In this document: positions 56,470 to 64,000 of the stretch, one piece after another
How positions within the stretch are numbered: position 1 is the first letter of the stretch
Layout: every line of letters starts with the position of its first letter
Origin: Polytrichum commune
Lineage: Eukaryota; Streptophyta; Polytrichopsida; Polytrichales; Polytrichaceae
Assembly: GCA_950295325.1 (NCBI GenBank)
Contig: OX485807.1
Span: 1,614,501-1,678,500 of the forward strand
Length of the DNA stretch: 64,000 bases
Direction of reading: 5' to 3'
The notes under the pieces: generated by a model
Seen by the model: only the letters and a program-made list of their open reading frames with translations
What the model was told of the DNA's origin: nothing
Database searches by the model: none
Position numbers and translations under genes: made by a program

Positions 56470-59400
56470 TGTGGGAGCACACGAACACCAAAAGTTTCCG
56501 GATAGGCGTTTTTCAATGCCTAATCCGGTCTGTCCGGATGATCCGAGTATCGTCTAGGGATTTTGTGAAGTGTAGGATGTCAAGGACCCTCTTTTCCTGC
56601 TTGAAAATCGACCACCAGCTAGATCGGCTTTCCGGATCCGGATGGTCCTTTGGAAGCCCTTGTTCCAGGGGTTGCCTTCCGGATTGAACCTCTATAATTA
56701 AGTCTTACTCCTACGTGCATCTTTCCTCAATACCTACCTATTTATATCCTACCTCCAATGATGATTTGGTTCATCCGGTGAAGACATCCATGTATGGTCA
56801 GAATCCGGATTTCTCTCACAACCAGTCCGGATCGGCCTAATTTTTCCTGGCAGGTCACACAGAGAATCCGGATGGTTCCCCAGAACTACAACGACAGAAA
56901 GGTCAAGATTCGTCCGGAGATCTGTTAATCCGGGCTAACTGGGCGATCCGTGCCACTTTCCGGATTGCCCCGCCCAAAGACTGTGAGACCTCTTCAGAAG
57001 GTCGGATGGCGTAAGTCCGGCACCTCCCTGATCTTACCCAGTCCTAACGACGGCTATCTCACGTAGACGTTACCCAGACATCCGGAATAATGAGGTTTCC
57101 TTCCCATTACACTCAGAAAGGATCCATAGTACTGCAGTCGGATCCGATCCGGGTTTCCTCTCCTTTGTCCTATCCGTACTTCCTGCTCATTCATTCCCTC
57201 TAGATCTGCAACATTCTTCTAATAGTCCATGCACCAAACAAATCAGAATAGATTGAGAACTAAAGCTTTATTGAGTGGGGAGCGACAAAATACAACATCG
57301 GAGAAAAGAACCCTTCTCCAGCTCCTTATTCAGCCTTAAGTAGAGACTGCAATCCCTAACTACGGGTGGCGGCCCAGTTGGCCGCCCAGAAAACCCTAGC
57401 AGCGAGAAATCCGGAAACTCGCCCTTCGTGGAATTTCCGGATCTCGATTCGTTTTTCGCGCTGACAAAAATTTGAATTTACAGTTTTGCCAAAACTCAAA
57501 AGTATCCTAAACTCTGCCTGCCTAATTCTGATCTACCTACAGCTGGATGCTTAAGTCTAAACTAAGTGATACGATGCTTCTTCGAAGTTGTCCCGTCCTT
57601 GGAGTGACTCGCGGGCCCACTGATGGCAGAGGAGCCTCCTCTGGGGGTCAAAAGCCGCCGTTCCTGCAACCTTGTAAATACTCTCCTCATGTTTGGGGAG
57701 GGGGCGATTTCTTCCTCGGAGTCGCCGACAGTGGACGGATCCTCTCCTGGTCCGTCACCCGATCCGGACCACGCTGTTCCGGAAGCCTTATTCTCCTTCC
57801 GGGAGCTCTGGATGGGTGAAGGGTCACTCCCGGTGGTCCGCTCCCTGTTTCGGCCACAAGAAACCGAAGTCACCCGAGGATCCCTTGCTGACATCACGTG
57901 TGAGGGTGGGGGCGCCCACTGCTCCAATATCATACAATCCGGAGCAGGAGTTGGCGAGGCCTGCGACATCGGCGCCTTACCCCGATCCGGAGTCTTCGTC
58001 CGATCCGGTGTCCTCATCAATCCCGGAGTTCTGGCCCTTTTCGGTGTTCTGGACCGCTCTGATGCCCTGCCCCGATCTGGATTCGGTGATTGCCCACGTC
58101 CGGATCTGGTTGATCGTTATGTGCTCTTCCGTCAAACCTGGGATGAGCGGGTCCGTTCCGGGACAATAGTCTTCTCCCGATCCGGAAATCTTCCGGATTC
58201 CGGTGGCTTGGAAGTTCCTGCTGGCTGACTGGGCCCCGCACCCGCCTGAGAGGCCGGTACTAATTCAACCTCCCCTATAACCTCGTACAACGTGCCCGTT
58301 GGAGATCCGGGTGGACCCGGATAGAGCACCCGTCTGGGGGTACCACTCGGAGGCAGAAGCTTCTGGATCTCCTTGAGCAGATCCTTCATCGAGTGGGAGT
58401 ACTTCACCAGGATCTGGAGCGTTTGTCGGGCGGAAGACGGATCCGCTGACTCCATCAACTGGTCATAGAGGTGCGCCTTGTTGACGACTTCTCCCGGATG
58501 GCCCACCAACTCCCGGACCGGGCTTAGGACTACAACATGTTCCGCCTAGTACTTCCGGATCTCTTCACTCTTCTGGGTGAGCTCCTCCGTCATAGCAGCC
58601 ACCTGTGCGGCGAGCTACACCTTCTCCGTCTCCAGGGTCTCTACATGTTTCCGGTCCGTCCGCTTGGCCAACTCCCGGAGGATATTTCCGGGTCCACAGT
58701 TATCTAAGGCCCGGTTCACCCCACGAGTGATATGTTCCATCCGGAAGTATTGGTTCTGGAGTTCCGTCAACTCCTCCCGGACGCGCTTGAAGGGGGCTTC
58801 CAGAAACTCAAACGTCGAGAGGTCGATGTCCCTCCAGAGAACTTCCCGGCTGGTTCCGGCTTCCTGTCGTGGTGGTGGTGAGGCTAGTTTCCGGACTTTC
58901 GGAGGGGACAAAGCGGGAGGTGGTTCCGGAACCGCGGTGTCACTAGAGTCTTCAGTTCCGGTTTCCACAATCTCAACTTCCGGACCGAGCTTGTACACCA
59001 CCTCGTCTTCCGCTATCGTCAGCATATCCTCTTCCGCTTCATTGATGCAGCCGTGGTGCTGGTAGAGATGGAGGATGTAGGGAGAGAGGTAGGAGGGTTT
59101 CCGGCCAATGTGGGGGAGAGATTTCTCCACATACTCCTGAATTATCCTACCCCAATTGACGGGCCGGACTCCGGACATCGCTCCAAACAGGGTGTTGGCC
59201 ATGGTAATGCTAAGCCGCTTGGGCTTTTCCGGACTAAGTATGGGGAGGATGAATTCTATTACTCTCCGCTCTCTAGGGTTCCGGCAATTCCTGGGATGGA
59301 ATCCGTCTTTCGGATCAGGATGCGTTCGGAATTTTCCTACATAAAAATTATCCCGGCGGCTAGCCCAGCCCTCCCCCTTTCCTCGCGGAAATCCGTAAAC

Positions 59401-60174
59401 CCCAGCCCATACTTCTACTGTCCATTTTTCCGGATCTTGCCTAATCGTCTTAAACCACTGATTGCCTCTCTCGAATAAAAATTCGCGCAATGTGGCCCCC
59501 GCCCGGAGATTCTAGGGCTTGGCGAGTAGTCCCTCGCACCCCATCCGGCTAAGATCCTCTATGAGCTCCTTCAACTCAGATTCTCTCTTTGGGATGGCAG
59601 GCGATATGGGTTTCACTGGAATCGGGACATGCTCCGTCTCATCTTCCTCTCGCGCTTCCGGCATTTTGCTTCACGACCTCAAACCTTCAACAATACCCGG
59701 ATTCTCCCCTCCGGAATTCTACCCGCTAACCACTACAGAATCCCAGCAAGCCAACTGCTAGTGACTCGAAAAAACAACTCACCACTCGTTCTCTCAACAA
59801 TGCCGCTCGCGCAAATGACTCGGAGAAGAGGAAAATTTCCCTTAAGTACTCTCTCCCTCTTTCTCTCTCTCTTCTAACGGGTCTGGTTCCGTAACCGTTC
59901 CCCCGCAACCGTTCGGAGTCCGTTGTAACTGTCTCCCGGTCCGGACGCTCCGGACCGGACCGTTCCTAAACGGTCTTCCCCGGTTAATATCTGGTCCGGC
60001 CAAAGTATCCGTTTTAATCATTTTAACGCGTAAGGCGGATGCCTAGAACCTTATTTCTTAAAACAACTAACCTATCCTAGGAAACCCTACTTTAATACAA
60101 TCTCAGGGTATTATCCGGGTATTAATCCGGTTCAGAAGCCAATCCGGACTTCCGTGGATTTTTGGGCTCCCACA
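56470..60174 (-). mobile_element. 3705-bp insertion with TG...CA inverted termini and 5-bp target duplication, no paired LTRs
   Basis: Begins TGTGGGAGC and ends GCTCCCACA (perfect 9-bp inverted ends, with weaker similarity beyond), flanked by CTCAA on both sides. The host retrotransposon frame rejoins across the site. TG...CA ends and a 5-bp duplication are typical of LTR retrotransposons, yet I find no second TGTGGGAGC inside and no similarity between the first and last several hundred bases, so there is no LTR pair. It carries one long decayed ORF on the minus strand. The sequence is unusually rich in CCGG, mostly in TCCGGA-type words. Class uncertain: an LTR-derived non-autonomous element, or a TIR transposon with 5-bp duplications. 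Confidence 0.75.
57562..59664 (-). pseudogene. Long decayed ORF of the 3.7-kb insertion (gag-like or plant-transposon-type protein)
   Basis: One frame of 701 codons from ATG at 59664 (MPEAREEDE) to TAG at 57562, interrupted by TAG at 59512, 58615 and 58546, TGA at 58132 and TAA at 58117. The first half is globular: WFKTIRQDPEKW, FYVGKFRTHPDPKDGFHPRNCRNPRERRV, LPILSPEKPKRL, NTLFGAMSGVRPVNWGRIIQEYV and SPYILHLYQHHG. That text resembles proteins encoded by uncharacterised plant transposons that I have seen but cannot name. It is followed by a helical segment (about residues 260-430) and a Ser/Arg/Thr/Pro-rich tail with RTPDRTKTPDRG. Every stop could derive from CAG, CGA or CAA by C-to-T change. 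No nuclease or polymerase motif. Confidence 0.6.
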
Positions 60175-61000
60175 CTCAATATGTTGTCGAGAAATATTAC
60201 TCTACTCTACTTGGCGGTATTTTTTGGGGCAACTCATTGATAAGTACATCATTGTACTTTGCCAACATCCCGCAAATGCATTTTGGGAAGGTCTATCTTT
60301 CCTAGCCTCCCCATGAGTTCCTTAGAGTTGCTCCAATTGAGCCTCAAACACCTTTATTTTTCATTTTTCGTTTGGTTCATCAGGACCAAATTCAACTTGG
60401 CTCCTCCTACCATAAGAGTCCTTATCAATTTCAAATTCACCTCTTTACCATCATGGCATACCATAAGCTTACGAGCTTATGCCTCATATCTACCGTGTGA
60501 GTTTCAAAGAAGGTCCTCCAAAATGAGATCACCTCATTCATTTCACATAGTGTAAAATCTCAACAAATTCCGATGTCCCACATGATATGCTTAAATACAA
60601 CGCCACCTCCTTTGTGTCATATGGCTCGCCCTTTATGAACCGCACGTTGATGGGTTTACCCGCTCTATGCGTTGGCAAGCCCAAATTCCCTTGTGAACTT
60701 CGGGCTCATGAAACAATGCATTATCTCTTCATCAACAAAATATTTCTTCCATTCATTTGAACCTTGAGGTATAAAAGACTTGGCCTTGGCTTAAGGCTAT
60801 TAGCCTTGGCCACAAAGTTACCGTCTAACATTCGATTTGCGGCAACAACATAATTTGCATTGGTATCACAAGACCACCTTCTAACATCCGCTCCGCAACC
60901 CAAACATGATTTGCATTGGTACCATAAGGTCATTTTATTATATTCCATACACATCACAAATATAAATTGCCTTGATACTACAGAGCTATTTTTTTGTTTT
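60175..61000 (-). pseudogene. Ty3/gypsy protease-to-RT-linker segment
   Basis: Minus-strand blocks: LYLKVQMNGRNI near 60750 (start of a retroviral-type protease region), then VDMRHKLVSLWYAMM, GGA.FNLV-type text, GKIDLPKMHLRDVGK and LINELPQKIPPSR, the conserved block just before RT. After this only about 30 bases remain before the junction with the post-palm segment, so the RT palm has been deleted. Frame shifts and stops are frequent. Confidence 0.7.
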
Positions 61001-62065
61001 TAACATTGAATGGTTTTCCTCCTTGGGTGCCACCCTTGTTGGGAGTTGTACCTTTGGCTTATCTTTTGTGTTGGTATAATGGCCCAAACTTCTTGCGATT
61101 TGTGCATCGGAACATATTTCAGCTCAAACTACTTTCTTGTGAGGCGCCGCCCAACTTCTATTTAGGGCCATCGGCTTCAAATGCTTTCGGCAATTTAGAT
61201 GATTTTCACCATGTTCTCGGAAAGCTTTAGGAACTTGAGCAAGGTGTCTATCACACACTTTTGCAACCCTCACTTAAAACGATGCATCTATTAGGAAATT
61301 TGTCATTCTTAGATATAACATTCATTTGGGCGTTAAAATCACGTACATAGGCCTTATTAAATCATGTGTACCTCTTCTGCAATAAGTTTATTCCCTCACA
61401 TAATTCTTTGTATTCCGATGTGAACCTCTTAATAAACAACTCCTTAAAGCCAACTCAAGTCAAGTTTGTCACCACCTCGGGCTCTTGCGATTCTTTGTTG
61501 ATCCAGCACTCAAGCGCATGGTCCTTCAAAAATTAACCGCTATAGCAACCTTAATATTCACCTCGGACCTTTGGACATCATAATAGTTGTCTATTTCCAA
61601 CACAAATTATTTCAACTTTCTTGCCTTACTAAAGCCTAACAAGATACTTGGCATGTTTATCTTAGCCAATTTTTTTGTTGAAGAAGAAGGCCTAGCACTT
61701 TGCATCACGAGGAACTCGATTATTTTGTTTTGTTGGCTCCTTTCTTTCTTACTTCACTTGAGTTGTTAATTCATTGAATGCATGAACTAACGCATTTTGA
61801 GTTCGAATTTCAATCCAACATCATCATTTTCCATGATCTTAGATGCATACGGTAATGTAGCCTTCGAATTATCTTTAAGGTTTGTGGGAGCCCTTTCAAA
61901 TGATTCCTCCATTTCCTCACCAAATCTACCATCATCCTCACTATTGTTATTAGCATCAATGGCGGGGCTAAAATCCTTTTAGACAAGATCTTTGTTCCGT
62001 TTTGAGCGTTACAACTTTTTAGAAAACTCGGACTCATCATCGTCACCCGCACGTTTGGTAGCCAT
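61001..62065 (-). pseudogene. Ty3/gypsy gag region
   Basis: It starts at an ATG at 62065 (MATKRAGDDDESEFSKKL), 35 bases after the putative primer-binding site, so the start is well placed. Degenerate text continues to about 61000 with acidic stretches (NNNSEDDGRFGEE) and LLGFSKARKL. It is highly broken (stops and frame changes every few dozen codons). The capsid function is inferred from position. Confidence 0.65.
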
Positions 62066-62100
62066 CTCTCTTTTAAAAAACTAATTCAAAGACGGAACCG

Positions 62101-62113
62101 TACTCTAATATCA
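62101..62113 (-). other. Putative primer-binding site of the Ty3/gypsy element
   Basis: Sense TGATATTAGAGTA, close to TGGTATCAGAGC, the complement of the initiator methionine tRNA 3' end used by most plant LTR retrotransposons. It directly follows an LTR-like CA end (CGACACA), so the 5' LTR should start at 62114 going right. Confidence 0.6.
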
Positions 62114-64000
62114 TGTGTCGCAACCCTTGCTAGTGCCCCTTAACCCTTGCTAGTGCCCCTTACCAATGTAGTGGTGTTTTGTGGTCAATTAATTTGTGTT
62201 TCATGTGAGTGATTTGTATGAGTAAGAAGTAATTGCTCTCAAGCGAGGATCTTTGAATGATTGGTATACCAAGGTAGATTGTGCATAGGAAAGATGCAGT
62301 CAATAGCCCATGTTGAGTTCAAGTGGTTCATCCCTGGTTAATTGACTAATTATAACTATGATTTATTTAGTCCATGGATTTATTGCCTTGAGTGGAGAAG
62401 AGATATAAGATATCCCTTCTTCATTTAACATGATAATGTTCATGTGGATTCCATGATAGCCAACTTAGCCGAGTTAAGTGCCTGATATGAGTGGAGTGGG
62501 ATAACAATTAAATTTGGATTCATTCAAGTTTAGGTAATTGAGTGACATCAAGAGATAGTCAGAGGAGATATTTTTCTTTCACCTACTCCTATGAATTAAG
62601 GGCCATGAATCCTTGATCTAAATTTGATGAGTGGTTGAGAGGAAGCTCCTAACATAGATTGTGTATATTGTGTGATTAGAATGCAAGTGGCCTAAGTAAG
62701 ATTGCACTCAATAGAGGAGGAGTATTGTTGTAGTGCGTTCATTTCATTCTTGAGTGGTAATTGAGAGTCTTGGAAGAAGAATATTTTGGGAATTTCAAAG
62801 ACCATAGACTACTTTTTGCAGTGAGTATCTTATGTTGGCCTTCTCTAACACTTGGCAAAGTTGGAAGACGAAAAGTCAACTAGATGAGTCCATTGACTAT
62901 GAAGAAGAAGGATCAGTGACCTTTGAGGCGAATGTGAATGCAATGGACGCCATTTGGCAAAGGACTATAGTTTGACAACTAGTTTATAATAAAGGATCAT
63001 TTAAAGAACATTGCTCACTATGAGTGGGTAACCGGAATGACAAATGCCCCACAAATGCTTGTAGCCACAAACACAACTAGAGCCAACAACGTTTTTAGAA
63101 GAAAAAGACAAAACATAAACTGTAAATCCACATCCTAACAAAGTATCCACACTATCAACCACATCTAATCCTAAAGAAGAAACCACAAAAAAAGGAACAT
63201 GCTTTGTAAGAACACATGTAGCTACGTATGCCCAACTCAATTGCTCCAAGCACGACCTACATCCTCCTCCAACACTAATTGACCATCACCACAACATGAT
63301 TTACGAAGCCTACATAATGCCTCCAATTGCTCCTACCAACGTCAACACTTCAATTCATGCCCAAGACTAATAGACACTGGCAAAAAAAAAAAGACATAAT
63401 CCAATTCGTAATAAAGAGTATTTTGTTTACTATGCCAACTTCCTCCTGGCTCTCCTGCTCGTCTACCTGCTTCTACACACACAAACTCTATCAAGACAAT
63501 CAAATCTTTGGCACTCGCCTTCTAATTCACACCTTTCTCTTTGTATACAACATATCACTCCTTGAAATGACCATCTTCATGATTTGCAATTGCAAAGAAG
63601 ATGAGACAATTCTCAATCCAATCCAAGAACCAAAATTACATGTGGAGTTGGAAGTACCCACAATTTGTGCCAACTCTATCACTATCCTTACTACTATATT
63701 ATCAATTGGTTATTCACTACAACATCCAATGGGTTTTTCCTTGTAAGTTTACTTAAGGATCTTAAAATTTTCTCATTTTCTTCAAGGTACCAAGAATTAC
63801 AATCGCAATATAGCACCATGCATCCTGAAACTAACTACATTTGTAAGATTTTTGGGGTGACCGAAGATGATGATGTGCCTAACCAAGATCTACTGCTGGT
63901 AAAATGAAATCACAATGGCAATAGTGGGAAAACAACAGTGTTTGTCTTTTGAAATCAGGTTGGCTTCAATTGTTTCATGACCATTTTTGTACCATCCTCA
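62114..64000. other. Putative 5' LTR start, then intergenic DNA
   Basis: On the plus strand the stretch starts TGTGTCGCAACCC, then has a tandem 20-base duplication (cccttgctagtgccccttaa, about 62121-62162). The LTR's far end could not be fixed because no 3' LTR is available for comparison. Short frames at 63327-63746 and 63665-63907 show no recognisable protein. Confidence 0.4.

Larger units (their letters stand above)
52799..62113 (-). mobile_element. Degenerate Ty3/gypsy (chromodomain) LTR retrotransposon, split by two insertions
   Basis: Minus-strand remains in the order primer-binding site (62101-62113), gag (from 62065), protease region, pre-RT segment, RNase H, integrase and chromodomain (to 52799). 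The order and the C-terminal chromodomain mark the chromovirus-type Ty3/gypsy lineage common in plants. Frames are broken by many stops and shifts. Two later insertions (54052-55602 and 56470-60174) split it; without them about 4.1 kb of the element is left. The catalytic RT core (YxDD region) is absent, and no 3' LTR is visible at the left end. It is a dead copy. Confidence 0.88.

Noticed and set aside
57623-58228. Plus-strand open frame of about 200 codons inside the 3.7-kb element
   Set aside because: Ser/Gly/Arg/Pro-rich antisense of the decayed ORF; open because of high GC. The minus frame shows clear protein-like segments.
56470-60174. Calling the 3.7-kb insertion an ordinary LTR retrotransposon
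   Set aside because: Ends and target duplication fit, but the first and last several hundred bases share no direct repeat, and no RT, RNase H or integrase text is present.

Overview
The window looks like nuclear DNA of a land plant. It holds two spliced plant genes (a chloroplast CSP41b-type protein and a cell-wall pectin methylesterase), one compact intronless gene for a very cysteine-rich protein, and long intergenic stretches full of transposons. I cannot name the species. The transposon mix and the pol relic at 8.4-8.9 kb remind me of spore-bearing plants (mosses, liverworts, lycophytes, ferns), but that is an impression, not a demonstration.

1-22 kb is a LINE (non-LTR retrotransposon) zone, all on the minus strand. 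Element 1 (1-8372, running off the left edge) is a very long 5' portion. It has a Pro/Thr/Ser-rich leader, an ORF1 and an ORF2 start that overlaps the ORF1 stop. ORF2 carries two 2A-like ribosome-skipping motifs, then an APE-type endonuclease. It sits in an older L1-like relic (8373-8893). Element 2 (10329-14925) and element 3 (19068-21588) are 5'-truncated copies with RT, RNase H, a zinc knuckle and an R2-like restriction-type endonuclease (RLE) domain. Both have perfect target-site duplications (12 and 10 bp). If all three are one family, the full element is a dual-endonuclease LINE of about 13 kb that uses 2A. This is the most interesting system in the window. The APE part and the RLE part are not seen in the same copy here, so their linkage is an inference.

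22-52 kb holds the host genes and simple or dispersed repeats. The CSP41b gene (26879-31716, plus) has ten exons that join in frame to 422 aa. The pectinesterase (37915-35019, minus) has three exons that join in frame to 563 aa. Upstream of it lie a 0.3-kb duplication and a degenerate tandem array. A pair of G-run-ended MITEs with 8-bp target duplications occurs at 19227-19566 (inside LINE element 3) and 44913-45266. A decayed copy of part of the CSP41b locus lies at about 49060-49440, next to the cysteine-rich gene (50598-49792, minus).

52.8-62.1 kb is one degenerate Ty3/gypsy chromodomain retrotransposon on the minus strand, split by two later insertions. One is a 1551-bp terminal-inverted-repeat element at a TA target (54052-55602). 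The other is a 3705-bp element with TG...CA ends and a 5-bp target duplication but no paired LTRs; it carries a stop-riddled 701-codon frame (56470-60174). Pre-insertion reading frames rejoin exactly at both sites, which confirms the boundaries. The rest (62114-64000 and other gaps) shows no gene I can support.
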